The notes under the pieces are model-generated. The model saw only the letters and a program-made list of their open reading frames with translations. It was not told the origin of the DNA and ran no database searches. From IMG/VR virus record IMGVR_UViG_3300022744_000422, positions 1-41,980 of that record: 41,980 bases of DNA. One strand, 5' to 3'. This DNA is from a virus. Positions within the stretch are counted from its first letter, which is position 1, and each line of letters starts with the position of its first letter. Position numbers and translations under genes: made by a program. This document shows, in pieces, positions 14,805 through 23,957 of this stretch.

Positions 14805-15259
14805 AAAGAGAAATAATGTTCAGGTGCTTCCAAAATGGGAAGATGTTAAAAATAGAAGGTAATCACCATGTATCATTAGACTACAATGATATATCAGGGT
14901 GGAATGTAGCACAAAAACCATTTGACAAAAAAGAACCGTGGTTAATAGGAGAAAGTAGTAGAGATAGTGCCGATTTTGTCCTCATGCAAAAAACAGGGCT
15001 AAAAGACATTAACGAAAACGACATATACGAAGGGGATATTGTCAAGTGCGGTTACGGTATAGGTGAAGTTATCTACCACTTAGGTGCCTTTATGATTCAA
15101 TGGATTTCGGATAAACAGGCAGATATGGAATTTTTATTTAGCCGAAAAGGTAGGTATATAAGAACTGGCGATGAGTGCTTAGATATAATTGGTAATGTTT
15201 ACCAAAGCGATATAGAAACACTTCTTTTTCAATATCAAGAATTAAATAATAAACCTTAA
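14801..15259 (+). CDS. YopX-family protein
   Basis: The 152-residue protein has the YopX signature: an FRCFQNGKM start, the central VLMQKTGLKDINENDIYEGDIVK region (approximately 66-88), a GEVIYHLGAF strand and a closing DIIGNVYQ. YopX proteins are widespread in phages of Firmicutes and Bacteroidota; their role is unknown. It overlaps the preceding gene by ATGA, so the two are translationally coupled. Confidence 0.85.
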   Translation: MKREIMFRCFQNGKMLKIEGNHHVSLDYNDISGWNVAQKPFDKKEPWLIGESSRDSADFVLMQKTGLKDINENDIYEGDIVKCGYGIGEVIYHLGAFMIQWISDKQADMEFLFSRKGRYIRTGDECLDIIGNVYQSDIETLLFQYQELNNKP

Positions 15260-15273
15260 AAAATAACCCCACA

Positions 15274-15831
15274 ATGAACACAGAAACAATTTTAGCCGTA
15301 GTAATCGCGGTGGTAGTATTAATAGACATCGCATTTAGAATATATATTATTCGTAACATCAACAAACGCCTTTCAAAGTTGGAAGAGAGGCAAAAGAAAC
15401 AAGCGGAGGATATAGATTTTCAAAAAAGACGTATAAAGTATTTACGTGAAAGACTACAACCTACCCACGACCAACCCGAAGTGAAGGCCGGGTATGATGA
15501 TGGGGCGACAACATACGAACCAACGTACTATCCTCTATGGATTCAATCCGAGGAGTTCAAAAGGCTTTTGGTAATCCAAAGCAATCCCGAAGTGAAGTAT
15601 TGGTTCAAAAACAAAGAGGTCACATTTGAACAATTGAAAGATATTTTAGAGTCATTGAATGGTTTGTCCGAACCTAGAATTTTTGTGAATGTGTATAAGG
15701 ACGATTCTGGCAGGTATATAAGCATGGCAGATTATTCATCCACCAAAGAGGCTTATGATGAGCGAGATAATCTTTCAACATACCTCGAAACCGTTGAGAT
15801 CATCAGACATAAAAAAGCCCCTCGGACATAG
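15274..15831 (+). CDS. Membrane-anchored coiled-coil protein, 185 aa
   Basis: Residues 6-27 are a single hydrophobic span, followed by a long basic coiled coil (about 31-68) and a soluble alpha/beta domain (about 85-185). With only Asn, Thr and Glu before the membrane span and Arg/Lys after it, the bulk should face the cytoplasm. It is the last gene before the late promoter at 15847. It might act at the cell envelope, for example in host takeover or exclusion, but there is no motif to prove this. Confidence 0.65.
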   Translation: MNTETILAVVIAVVVLIDIAFRIYIIRNINKRLSKLEERQKKQAEDIDFQKRRIKYLRERLQPTHDQPEVKAGYDDGATTYEPTYYPLWIQSEEFKRLLVIQSNPEVKYWFKNKEVTFEQLKDILESLNGLSEPRIFVNVYKDDSGRYISMADYSSTKEAYDERDNLSTYLETVEIIRHKKAPRT

Positions 15832-15846
15832 ATTTAAGTAATTTAT

Positions 15847-15878
15847 TTGCCTACATATTCCGCAAAATGCTAATTTTG
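15847..15878 (+). promoter_or_regulatory. Late promoter upstream of terminase genes
   Basis: TTG (15847-15849, within TTTGC), a 21-base spacer and TAATTTTG (15871-15878) match the Bacteroidota consensus. The ATG of TerS is only seven bases beyond the -7 box, so the mRNA would be leaderless or have a 1-3 base leader. The ATTCCGCAAAATGC just upstream is nearly repeated in front of 17860. Confidence 0.65.
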
Positions 15879-15885
15879 TAAACAA

Positions 15886-16353
15886 ATGGGGAAGTCGAAA
15901 ACACCCGCCCAAATTGAATTTGTCAAAAGAGAATTGGCCAAAGGGACGCCACGTGCCAATATTTTGACATTATTTGTCCAAAATTGGCCAAAGACATCTA
16001 CAAGGACGTTCACAAGACGTTTAAGTATAGCTACTGATGAATACGAGTCAGAAATGGCCGAAAAAGAAAGAATTAGGAAGGAGAACATGCCGGCGGAAGT
16101 TAAGGCCGAAATAATGGCTAATATCGCCACAGAGACGGAACTCGATTTAATACTTTCTAAAATAGCCTATGGAGATGTGACAGTAGAAGAGTACATAAAG
16201 GGGATAGCGGTTGTAAGAGGGGTGACACCAACGGAACAGATCGCAGCGATTGACAAGCTTTACAAAAGGAAGGGAAGTTATGCCACTATCAAAAACGAAA
16301 CAACCCTTAAAGGGTCTTTAGATGCGAGTATCACTATTGAGTATACCGAGTAA
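15886..16353 (+). CDS. Terminase small subunit (TerS)
   Basis: The 155-residue protein begins with an HTH-like DNA-binding region (TPAQIEFVKRELAKGTPRANILTLF, then TSTRTFTRRLSIA), followed by a long helix (about 56-90) suitable for oligomerisation and a C-terminal segment that could bind TerL. Position immediately before the large subunit, with stop and start overlapping (TAATG), makes TerS the natural call; the family match is moderate. It selects phage DNA for packaging. Confidence 0.7.
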   Translation: MGKSKTPAQIEFVKRELAKGTPRANILTLFVQNWPKTSTRTFTRRLSIATDEYESEMAEKERIRKENMPAEVKAEIMANIATETELDLILSKIAYGDVTVEEYIKGIAVVRGVTPTEQIAAIDKLYKRKGSYATIKNETTLKGSLDASITIEYTE

Positions 16354-17831
16354 TGCCAACATTTAAATTCTCTAAAAAATTCTTCAATAACGTATACTTC
16401 CACTTACTGAAGTCGTTTGAAGATGTATCCATCCGGTATATATGGATATATGGAGGATCTTCAGCAAGTAAAACATATTCTGTATGTCAGCTCATTGTTA
16501 TTCTCATGCTTCAAAAGAAGGATGATAATACCTTAGTATTGAGAAAATACGGAACCGATATAAGAGATTCAATCTATTCAGATTTTAAAAGCGTTATAAG
16601 CAAGTGGGGGCTATCTGAATACTTCCTATTCCAACAGAATTACATCGAATGCCTACTTACAAAGTCTTACATCCGTTTTCGTGGATTGGATGATAGTGAA
16701 AAAGTAAAAGGTATTTCAGGATTTAAAAGAGTAGTGCTGGAGGAGGTCTCGCAATTCGATGAGGTGGATTTCAAACAGATAAGAAAACGTCTCAGAGGGT
16801 TGACAGGACAGCAGATCATAAGCCTATTCAATCCGATTAGCGAAGATCATTGGATAAAAACAAATGTCTTTGATAAAGAAGTACTTACCGAGATCGATAC
16901 AAAAGAAGAGGCTCTAAAGTTATCAGTTGCACCTGAGCAATGGCAGCTAACCGGCAAGTGGGTTAATGATAGCGGCAACACTGTTATTTACAAAACCAAC
17001 TACACCGATAATAAGTTCATTGTCGGCCCGTACAAGGTAGATCAACACGTAATTGACGACTTCGAAAAGGATAAGATCGATGATTATAACTATTATCAGA
17101 TTTACGGCCTTGGTAATTGGGGGAAACTTCGTACCGGTGGCGAGTTTTGGAAAGATTTCAACAGCAATAAACATAGCCGGAATCTTGTATGGGATGAAGC
17201 CTACCCTATACACATCACTTGGGATGAGAACGTGAACCCCTACCTCACTTGTCTTGTATGGCAAGGGATTGGCAAACACATTCAACAAATTGATGAGATA
17301 TGTTTAGAAGACCCACGTAACAGAGTACATGATGTTTGTGCTGAGTTCATAAAACGCTATCCGGTGGCAAGGGTTAAAGGGTTATTTGTGTATGGTGATC
17401 GTACATCAGTGAAAGAGGATAGCAAGATGGAAAAGGGTGAGAATTTCTTCACCAAGATATTACAGCACCTCCGGGAATATCATCCGAAATTAAGGCTTCA
17501 AACATCAAACCCTAGTGTAGTACAGTCAGCCGGATTTATAAATGAAATCTATGCCGGCAAGATTGAAGGCATTGAAATTGCCATAGGGACCAACTGTAAG
17601 AAATCCCTTAACGACTACTCCTATGCCCTTGAGGATAGCGACGGGACACTGAAGAAAACTAAGAAAAAACACCCTGTTACCGGAGTAACATATGAGGAAT
17701 ACGGGCATCCTTCCGACGCTAAAAGATACTTTGCTATTATGTATTTCGCCCAGGAGTATAGCGATTATCTACGTGGCGGCCGTCACAAGTCGATTATGAC
17801 CGGGGGAAACGCCGCAAAAAATAAATATTAG
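16353..17831 (+). CDS. terL: Terminase large subunit
   Basis: The 492-residue packaging motor has a Walker A GGSSASKT at 34-41, Walker B VVLEE at 127-131, and a coupling-type region GLTGQQIISLFNP. The C-terminal nuclease has acidic TWDEN and VYGDRT motifs. The Walker A variant with Ser rather than Gly before Lys is common among phage terminases. The gene overlaps terS by one base. It cuts concatemers and pumps DNA into proheads through the portal at 18711-20033. Confidence 0.92.
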   Translation: MPTFKFSKKFFNNVYFHLLKSFEDVSIRYIWIYGGSSASKTYSVCQLIVILMLQKKDDNTLVLRKYGTDIRDSIYSDFKSVISKWGLSEYFLFQQNYIECLLTKSYIRFRGLDDSEKVKGISGFKRVVLEEVSQFDEVDFKQIRKRLRGLTGQQIISLFNPISEDHWIKTNVFDKEVLTEIDTKEEALKLSVAPEQWQLTGKWVNDSGNTVIYKTNYTDNKFIVGPYKVDQHVIDDFEKDKIDDYNYYQIYGLGNWGKLRTGGEFWKDFNSNKHSRNLVWDEAYPIHITWDENVNPYLTCLVWQGIGKHIQQIDEICLEDPRNRVHDVCAEFIKRYPVARVKGLFVYGDRTSVKEDSKMEKGENFFTKILQHLREYHPKLRLQTSNPSVVQSAGFINEIYAGKIEGIEIAIGTNCKKSLNDYSYALEDSDGTLKKTKKKHPVTGVTYEEYGHPSDAKRYFAIMYFAQEYSDYLRGGRHKSIMTGGNAAKNKY

Positions 17832-17839
17832 CAAATGGG

Positions 17840-17867
17840 TTGTATTATTCGCAATACGCTATTTTTG
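17840..17867 (+). promoter_or_regulatory. Candidate late promoter before the connector gene
   Basis: TTG at 17840-17842, a 17-base spacer and TATTTTTG at 17860-17867. The spacer is shorter than the usual 19-21 bases, but the upstream block ATTCGCAATACGCTA nearly repeats that of the 15871 promoter (ATTCCGCAAAATGCTA), suggesting a shared element. The ATG is 16 bases downstream of the -7 box. Confidence 0.5.
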
Positions 17868-17883
17868 TAGCCAAATCAATAAA

Positions 17884-18711
17884 ATGAGCTATTTGATTCG
17901 CGCTGATTATAACGCACTCATACAGACGGACAATCTGAATCAAATCATTGGCTCAAAACAAGCGATACTAGATCAAATAGAATCGGTAGCACAGCAGGAA
18001 ATCATTAGTTATCTTAGGCAGAAATACAACGTAGATAAGGAGTTCACCGACACGAATCTATACGCCTACAATGTCGCTACATTCAATGCTAAAGATCGTG
18101 TATATCTTGATGCAACGGCTTACAGTGCTACAGCTACTTATGCGCTCAATACCCTTGTTACGTATAACAGTAAGGTGTATAGATGCTCAACAGCCGTAAC
18201 AGTTGCGGAGGCTTTCAACGCTGCTAAATGGACATTGTTAGGCGATCAGTACCAAATATTCAACGTAACAACCCCTAAAAATGATTGGGATTATTATACC
18301 GAGTATTCTACGGGGGATGAAGTATTTTATGAGAACAAAACCTATACGGCAGTAGTTGGTAGTACCGGTATCATTCCGAGTAGTAGCCCTGCAATATGGG
18401 GCACCGGTACGGCATACACCATTCCTGCGGCAACATGGGTAACGGATACAGCAAAATGGACAGCCGGTGACAACAGAACATCGCAGTTGGTTGCTTACAT
18501 GATCGATATAGTGTTGTACCATGTCCACAGCCGAATAGCGCCGATGAATATCCCTGACCTAAGGGTTAAGCGTTATGATGATGCGATCAAATGGCTTAAA
18601 TCATGCGCTCAAGGTGATTTTATCACTTCCAATATCCCACTCATCCAACCAAGATCCGGTAAGCGTATACGGTGGGGATCCTTAAATGAAAAAAACAATA
18701 ACAACTACTAA
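17884..18711 (+). CDS. Head-tail adaptor (Mu gp36/DUF1320-like) with inserted beta modules
   Basis: Residues 1-60 (SYLIRADYNALIQTDNLNQI, then helix ILDQIESVAQQEIISYLRQKYNV) and 203-260 (SQLVAYMIDIVLYHVHSR...RYDDAIKWLKSC..GDF) match the helical adaptor fold of Mu gp36/DUF1320. Between them lie about 140 extra residues with two modules resembling carbohydrate-binding type 5/12 domains (YALNTLVTYNSKVYRC...KW and YSTGDEVFYENKTYTAV...IW). The adaptor would sit below the portal, with the insertions projecting outward. The stop overlaps the portal start (TAATG). Confidence 0.7.
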   Translation: MSYLIRADYNALIQTDNLNQIIGSKQAILDQIESVAQQEIISYLRQKYNVDKEFTDTNLYAYNVATFNAKDRVYLDATAYSATATYALNTLVTYNSKVYRCSTAVTVAEAFNAAKWTLLGDQYQIFNVTTPKNDWDYYTEYSTGDEVFYENKTYTAVVGSTGIIPSSSPAIWGTGTAYTIPAATWVTDTAKWTAGDNRTSQLVAYMIDIVLYHVHSRIAPMNIPDLRVKRYDDAIKWLKSCAQGDFITSNIPLIQPRSGKRIRWGSLNEKNNNNY

Positions 18712-20033
18712 TGAACAGGATCCAAACATTATGGAATAAGGCTATTGGTAAGGATATTAGCAAGACTCCAAAGGAAGGTAAAAGAGTTCCTATTGCTAAG
18801 ACTAAACTAAACCGGATTCGTCAGGATGCCGCCACACGAAAGGCAGCAATTGAGGAGGCTGAGTTAGCTCTTTTCCCTTTTCGTGTTAAGCTCCAACAAC
18901 TATACCTCAACACTGCTGAGAATGGCTATATAAAATCATGTATTGAAAGAAGAAATGATCTAACCTTGTTGCGTAAATGGGCTTTCAAAGATGCAAACGG
19001 TAATGTAAGCCAATCAGTAATGGATTATTTCTTTGATACTGTTGATGGCAAGTCAACGAAAAAAGAATGGTTCAATAATTTCATCACATATTGCTTAGAT
19101 GCTCAGTACTATGGGTATTCACTTATCTACCTTGGTGATGTGGTTAATAATTCATTCCCATGTGTAGAGGTGGTGAAGAGGTGGCATATTTCGCCGGATA
19201 GGTTTTTGGTTAGCCGTTATGAGTATATCACAACTGGGTGCAAGTTCATGGAGGAAGAGGGGGTAAAAGACTTCCATGTCTATGTGTCAACCCCTAACCG
19301 TATAGGCACTTCAATCTGTGGTTATGGCTTGTTCTACGAGTTGTCGGTGTATGAAAATTTGATGAGGAACTTATTAGGTTTCAATGGGGATTATGTGGAG
19401 GTGAATGTTGTTCCCTTTCGACAAATTAAGACCTATAAAACAGAAGAATCAGAACGTGAGGAACTATTCCAAACGGCTTTAAATATTGCGAGTTGTGGAG
19501 TGGCTATTACAGATCCAACGGATGAGATAATCTTCCATCAATCAGGTGCAAGCGGCACCGGGTACAATGCCTATGATAACTTTGAGTCACGGTTAAAGAA
19601 GTTCATTTCCCAGTTGATTTTAGGCCATGCCGATGCGATGGAATCAATACCGGGTAAATTGGGGAATGATAGTGAAGAATCGCCTGCACAACAAGCATTA
19701 GAGGATAAGCAGACTAAGGACGGTGAGTTTATCCTAGCCATCGTGAATAAAATGCTCATCCCGAAGATGCGGGCCCTAGGTTTTAGCATACCCGAAGGCG
19801 TTACGGCTTGTCTGCTCAATGATAACGAGGATATTGATAATGCTGATAATGTGGTGAACTTGGCGGTTAAAATGAAGAGTGCAGGGTTACAAATGGAGCC
19901 TAAATTCTTTACAGAGAAAACAGGTATTCCGGTAGCAGAACCAATACTACCAACGGTACTACCTAAGATGCCTCAATCAGTTCAGAATAAGTTGAAAACA
20001 ATGTATAATCGGATAGAGTGTAATCATGACTAA
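18711..20033 (+). CDS. Portal protein (DUF935, Mu gp29-like)
   Basis: The 440-residue protein has the DUF935 pattern: an IKSCIERRNDL segment near residue 80, SLIYLGDV, HISPDRFLVSRYEY, YGLFYELSVYENLMRNLLGFNGDYVEVNVVPFRQIKTY and FISQLILGHADAME, with an Asp/Glu-rich tail. Portals form the dodecameric ring at one prohead vertex through which TerL moves DNA. Position between the adaptor and the Mu F-like gene fits this role. Confidence 0.85.
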   Translation: MNRIQTLWNKAIGKDISKTPKEGKRVPIAKTKLNRIRQDAATRKAAIEEAELALFPFRVKLQQLYLNTAENGYIKSCIERRNDLTLLRKWAFKDANGNVSQSVMDYFFDTVDGKSTKKEWFNNFITYCLDAQYYGYSLIYLGDVVNNSFPCVEVVKRWHISPDRFLVSRYEYITTGCKFMEEEGVKDFHVYVSTPNRIGTSICGYGLFYELSVYENLMRNLLGFNGDYVEVNVVPFRQIKTYKTEESEREELFQTALNIASCGVAITDPTDEIIFHQSGASGTGYNAYDNFESRLKKFISQLILGHADAMESIPGKLGNDSEESPAQQALEDKQTKDGEFILAIVNKMLIPKMRALGFSIPEGVTACLLNDNEDIDNADNVVNLAVKMKSAGLQMEPKFFTEKTGIPVAEPILPTVLPKMPQSVQNKLKTMYNRIECNHD

Positions 20034-20050
20034 TAATAGTTAAGTAATTA

Positions 20051-20848
20051 ATGGGTAAAATCCAATATTCAGATAAGCAGATAGAATCCATGATAAAGGG
20101 GATTGAAAACGGTACTATTACCGTTGAGGATCTTCCTGTGGATTACTATACGGCTTTCACCAACTATCTGAAAAAAGCCATATTTGAAGGCTTTGGAGCT
20201 ACATTGGAGACAGTCTCACAGCTTGATTTACCGTTACTGGAGGAACTGTGTACGAATGCTTATATGTTCGGTGCTGCAAAGACTTTCCAACAAACAGCAG
20301 AAATAACATCATTGCTTGTTGATCAAGAAACGGGAGAGGTTAGAAGTAGTAGAGAGTTCAATAAGTTAGCTCGTGAAACGTATGATAATTGGAATGATAA
20401 TTGGGGCGTAACCGAGTACAATACAGCCATTGCACAGGCTGACAGTGCAGCGAAGTGGAATGAGATAGAGAAGCAAAAGGATGTGATGCCGGTACTGAAA
20501 TATTCAGCTATTGGTGATGCTTGTGATATATGTCAACCCCTTGATGGGCTTACGGCTGTTGTTGATGATCCTATTTGGGATTCGGTAGCCCCAACGAACC
20601 ATTTTAATTGCCGGTGCCTTGTCACACAAGAAACTGAAGGTACGGAATTAACCAATGATCCCGAATCAATAACGGGACCCGTGATAGATAAAATGAAGGA
20701 TAAGGGACAAGATATTTTCATCAATAACGTAGGGAAGACGGGGGAAATATTTACAAAGGATCATCCATATTTTGATGTATCGAAAGAATACCGTGAGTAT
20801 GCCAAAGCCAATTTCAATTTACCAATACCTGAATTTAGCGAAAAATGA
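20051..20848 (+). CDS. Minor head protein (Mu gpF-like)
   Basis: The 265-residue protein has an N-terminal helical region and, at about 145-200, the Mu F-like core: ALKYSAIGD-like VLKYSAIGDACDICQPLDG followed by APTNHFNCRCLV. The C-x2-C and H-x2-C-x-C residues probably bind a metal. These proteins attach around the portal inside the head in Mu and SPP1-type phages. It overlaps the next gene by ATGA. Confidence 0.85.
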   Translation: MGKIQYSDKQIESMIKGIENGTITVEDLPVDYYTAFTNYLKKAIFEGFGATLETVSQLDLPLLEELCTNAYMFGAAKTFQQTAEITSLLVDQETGEVRSSREFNKLARETYDNWNDNWGVTEYNTAIAQADSAAKWNEIEKQKDVMPVLKYSAIGDACDICQPLDGLTAVVDDPIWDSVAPTNHFNCRCLVTQETEGTELTNDPESITGPVIDKMKDKGQDIFINNVGKTGEIFTKDHPYFDVSKEYREYAKANFNLPIPEFSEK

Positions 20849-21135
20849 GTTTAATCCTCACATCAAACAGACAGCGTAAAGCAAACCTAGCCATCGATAT
20901 GGTAAAGGCTGCATTGAATCATTATGCACGTTTCGAAAGACCAGTGCAGGACATTGTATTATCTCAACGGTTATGGAATCAGTTCGTAAAAGGTATGATT
21001 GAAAAAGATCCTGAGAAGGAATATGATCTCCTAATGACTGATGAAATAGTTTTCAAGAACTGTACCGTAAAGAAGGGGTCTACTTTCATGTTGAAATCTA
21101 TGTATGTAACTTTAAAACAGCGAGTACTTGAGTAA
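20845..21135 (+). CDS. Hypothetical head-region protein, 96 aa
   Basis: The small alpha/beta protein begins with helices (RKANLAIDMVKAALNHY) and ends in beta strands (FKNCTVKKGSTFMLKSMYVTL). It is coupled to the gpF-like gene by ATGA at its start, and the next gene starts inside its end. Such a position suggests a head-completion or connector role, but no family is recognised. Confidence 0.6.
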   Translation: MSLILTSNRQRKANLAIDMVKAALNHYARFERPVQDIVLSQRLWNQFVKGMIEKDPEKEYDLLMTDEIVFKNCTVKKGSTFMLKSMYVTLKQRVLE

Positions 21136-21565
21136 ATGGAACTTTGATATTGTCCAAAAGAAGATAGCAGATACTAAACGGAATTTGCCTATCATCCTTG
21201 CAAAGCAAGCAGAGAATCATTTCACCGATTCTTTCAAGAAAGGGGCTTTGGATAGTCATAAGTGGCAGGAAGTGAAGAGACGAATTCCCGGAACGTATGA
21301 ATACAAGTACCCAAAGAAGAAAGGGTTAAGCAGAAGAATTACCCCTATTCTTGTTCGTACGGGCAATCTAAGAAGGAAAGTATCAAGGTCTATTCACGAG
21401 GCTACATTCGCTCGTGTTAGGCTTGTGGTTGACTTGCCGTATGCCGAAGCACATAACGAAGGAACAGATAATATCCCCGCCCGCCCATTTATGATACAAA
21501 CACCACAATTAGCGGCAAAACAGAAAACAACTATTGAAAAAGAGATCGACAAAATTTGGAAATAA
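21128..21565 (+). CDS. Tail completion protein (Mu gpG/phage virion morphogenesis)
   Basis: The 145-residue protein has the family pattern: AENHFTDSFKK, WQEVKRR, a middle ILVRTGNLRRKVSRSI, and YAEAHNEGT..IPARPFM, typical of Mu gpG and P2 gpS-like proteins that finish the tail end for head joining. There is no in-frame ATG near the start; the TTG at 21128, overlapping the previous stop, is the likely initiator. The stop overlaps the next ATG. Confidence 0.82.
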   Translation: MSKWNFDIVQKKIADTKRNLPIILAKQAENHFTDSFKKGALDSHKWQEVKRRIPGTYEYKYPKKKGLSRRITPILVRTGNLRRKVSRSIHEATFARVRLVVDLPYAEAHNEGTDNIPARPFMIQTPQLAAKQKTTIEKEIDKIWK

Positions 21566-22428
21566 TGGCAAGAACAGTTCAGGAGTGCAACTCATACATT
21601 GTAAGTAATCTAGTGACACAGTTCGCGGCTGTTGGGATCACTATTAACCCAACGAACTGGAGTAAGGCTAATCTATTGCGGTTGATATGCTATACCGTTG
21701 CCATCGCTCAAAGTTTAGGCGAGCAATTCATGGATGATTACATAACTAAGGCCGAAGAGATACAAAGCAAATCAGCAGCCGGATCGCTCAAGTGGATTCA
21801 GGATAAGATGTTTAAATTCCAATATTCATCCACCAATCCGCAAACGGTTGTCTATAACGATGGGGTACCAGGATATGCCGAAGTGAACGAAACGCTTCAG
21901 ATAATTACCGCATGCGCAGTGCTATCTACATTGCCGAATCAGGTACTTGTGAAAGTAGCTAAAGGAAGTCCGTTGAGTATCTTGTCAGGGGCTGAATTGT
22001 CAGCAGCACAGAGTTATATTGATTACATAGGTACAGCCGGTATTGTCTATACCGTTTCTTCTCAAAATCCTGATCGTTTATATCTTAAAGGAGAAATATT
22101 CTATGTCGGTTCCTACAGTGCTGTGATCGCCGATGCTGTTATTGATGCTTTGGATAATTATCTTGCTACGTTGAGTGTTGAGAGGTTTGGAGGTGATATT
22201 CTTGTCAGTGGGATAAAGGCCGTAATTCTAAGTGTTGAGGGGGTGAATGATGTTCAGTTAGAAGAGGTGAAGTGTAGATATAGTTCGCAATCATTCGGGA
22301 CCGGCACCACCCTTGTAACAGGGTTTGACCTTCAACAACGCAAGTACAACGCAAGTGCAGGGTATCTTATTCAAGAGGATACCGCTACTCATACATTCGC
22401 TGACGAACTAACTTTTACCGCTGAATAA
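21565..22428 (+). CDS. Baseplate J-like protein
   Basis: The ATG at 21565 overlaps the preceding stop (TAATG), preferred to an in-frame TTG nine bases upstream. The 287-residue product has an N-terminal helical domain (residues 1-80), then a repeating beta/alpha part with PQTVVYNDGV, a LYLKGEIFYVGSYSAVIADAVIDALDNYLATL segment and SGIKAVILSVEGVNDV, as in the J-like wedge proteins of contractile tails. It builds the inner baseplate. It is unusually placed upstream of the capsid genes. Confidence 0.68.
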   Translation: MARTVQECNSYIVSNLVTQFAAVGITINPTNWSKANLLRLICYTVAIAQSLGEQFMDDYITKAEEIQSKSAAGSLKWIQDKMFKFQYSSTNPQTVVYNDGVPGYAEVNETLQIITACAVLSTLPNQVLVKVAKGSPLSILSGAELSAAQSYIDYIGTAGIVYTVSSQNPDRLYLKGEIFYVGSYSAVIADAVIDALDNYLATLSVERFGGDILVSGIKAVILSVEGVNDVQLEEVKCRYSSQSFGTGTTLVTGFDLQQRKYNASAGYLIQEDTATHTFADELTFTAE

Positions 22429-23102
22429 TGGACAACCTTCACGTTATAGATACATCGATGCTTGTAAAGGATATATTCCCCAAGGACGAGCAAAGTAGCG
22501 AAAATATCGCGGGGGCGAAAGGCTTGTTATCCGGGTTCAACTACATGTGGAATATCGTAGGAGGTATTATTCATGGTGCCGATAATTTCGCGTCTCTTTC
22601 GCTATGGTCAGCAGGGACTTACAACGCAGGTGATCAGGTGATATATTTACTCGATGGGGCCGTATATGAATGCACAGCGACAAGCACAACCACTACTCCA
22701 AACACGGTAACTGATTGGAAGAAGATAGCAAAATCATTCATAGGCGGTGAAGAATGGAGTCTATTTGGCGGCGGCAAATTACAGTTAGAATATGCACTCA
22801 ACCGTAGATTCTTTACGAGCTTTTTAAACCCTCCAAGCACTTCGGATATATACTTAGCGAACAATGTTCTTACCGCGAATTGTTTCATTGCGGGAGGCCC
22901 AGATAATAGCTCATGGGTGTACAGCGATCATAGTAGTGAATCAGTAAAAGACAGCTATTCATGGACAGGGATAACACAGTTTACTATTTTCATCCCGAAT
23001 GCTACTTATACCGCCTTAGGGACATACCCTGATGATGTAGTCAGTCAGTTTGTAGATCAAATTATTCCCGCAGGGATCACTTATTCAATAGTCAATTACT
23101 AA
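22428..23102 (+). CDS. Baseplate/tail protein (I-like position) with CBM-like module
   Basis: The gene is coupled to the J-like gene by TAATG. The 224-residue protein contains, at residues 57-101, WSAGTYNAGDQVIYLLDGAVYEC...DWKKI, the pattern of a carbohydrate-binding type 5/12 module similar to those in the 17884-18711 protein. The remainder is beta-rich and aromatic. The position after J corresponds to the tail protein I / fibre-connecting role in Mu-like phages. Function is inferred by context. Confidence 0.55.
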   Translation: MDNLHVIDTSMLVKDIFPKDEQSSENIAGAKGLLSGFNYMWNIVGGIIHGADNFASLSLWSAGTYNAGDQVIYLLDGAVYECTATSTTTTPNTVTDWKKIAKSFIGGEEWSLFGGGKLQLEYALNRRFFTSFLNPPSTSDIYLANNVLTANCFIAGGPDNSSWVYSDHSSESVKDSYSWTGITQFTIFIPNATYTALGTYPDDVVSQFVDQIIPAGITYSIVNY

Positions 23103-23103
23103 T

Positions 23104-23907
23104 ATGTCAAAAACATTATTAACAACAAACATTACGTCAACCGTTGCGATGCCGGTGCAAGGGAAGACGCTTAAATTCATCCAAGATGCTCATTCGGAAC
23201 TTACGCCGGGACTTGGTAAAGCTCTCATAGGATCAACTTATGATGCTGCCAAATATTATGCACTTTCTGGGTGTAATGATACAGGGGCCGGGGGTGGCGC
23301 TGTTACCATCCAAAGTGGTATCGTACTTTACAACAATACACTATATCGATTAACTGGAGGTTCGTTCACGTTGGTAGGCGCAAATGTCACAATAATAAAC
23401 CTTACAACGGCCTATTTATCCGGTGTGGATCCTGTTACGTTTAGCGATCTAAATACTTACAATGTTCATAAGGATGAATACTTTGCAGTAACTCAAGGGG
23501 CTAGTGGTTCAGGAACTTTAAATCACTCTGCATTGGTATTCATCAGCAATAAAGTAGATCTCACAAGTGCTTTGGCGGTGCCGAATAAGTTCACCGCCGC
23601 AGGTGATGCGAACTTCGGTACCCCAAGGGCCATTCTTGATAATGACCGAGTGTATTTGTATGGTGCTGCTTTTGCGAAAACAGGAACCGTTGCAGGTGAT
23701 TACATCTGTCAATTGCCCGCAGGAATGAGGCCATCCAATTACCGCCGATTATCATGCCATGTAGTAACTGGAACAACCGGAACAACGACTACTCATTGTT
23801 GGTTAGGGATTGATACAAGTGGGAACATTCAGGTTGAGATATTCGATACTGGCTATACGGCCAATTCATCGTATGTATTCTTCAATGGGATTTCGTTTCT
23901 TTTATAA
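23104..23907 (+). CDS. Tail fibre or baseplate appendage protein, 267 aa
   Basis: The protein is Gly/Thr/Ser-rich and beta-rich throughout, with a baseplate-binding-like N-terminus (about 1-60) and a C-terminal domain (from about 190) ending in FNGISF, as in trimeric fibre tips. It follows the J- and I-like genes, as fibres do in Mu-like tails. It may be a short fibre or receptor-binding protein, alongside the large fibre at 34573-38478. Confidence 0.6.
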   Translation: MSKTLLTTNITSTVAMPVQGKTLKFIQDAHSELTPGLGKALIGSTYDAAKYYALSGCNDTGAGGGAVTIQSGIVLYNNTLYRLTGGSFTLVGANVTIINLTTAYLSGVDPVTFSDLNTYNVHKDEYFAVTQGASGSGTLNHSALVFISNKVDLTSALAVPNKFTAAGDANFGTPRAILDNDRVYLYGAAFAKTGTVAGDYICQLPAGMRPSNYRRLSCHVVTGTTGTTTTHCWLGIDTSGNIQVEIFDTGYTANSSYVFFNGISFLL

Positions 23908-23957
23908 TTAGTGATTTTTATAATAACCGCCTTTCGTAATAATAGGACCACTCCACC

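Noticed and set aside
16947-17288. Minus-strand frames inside the terminase and other virion genes
   Set aside because: They lie wholly inside well-supported + strand genes, and their translations show no domain.
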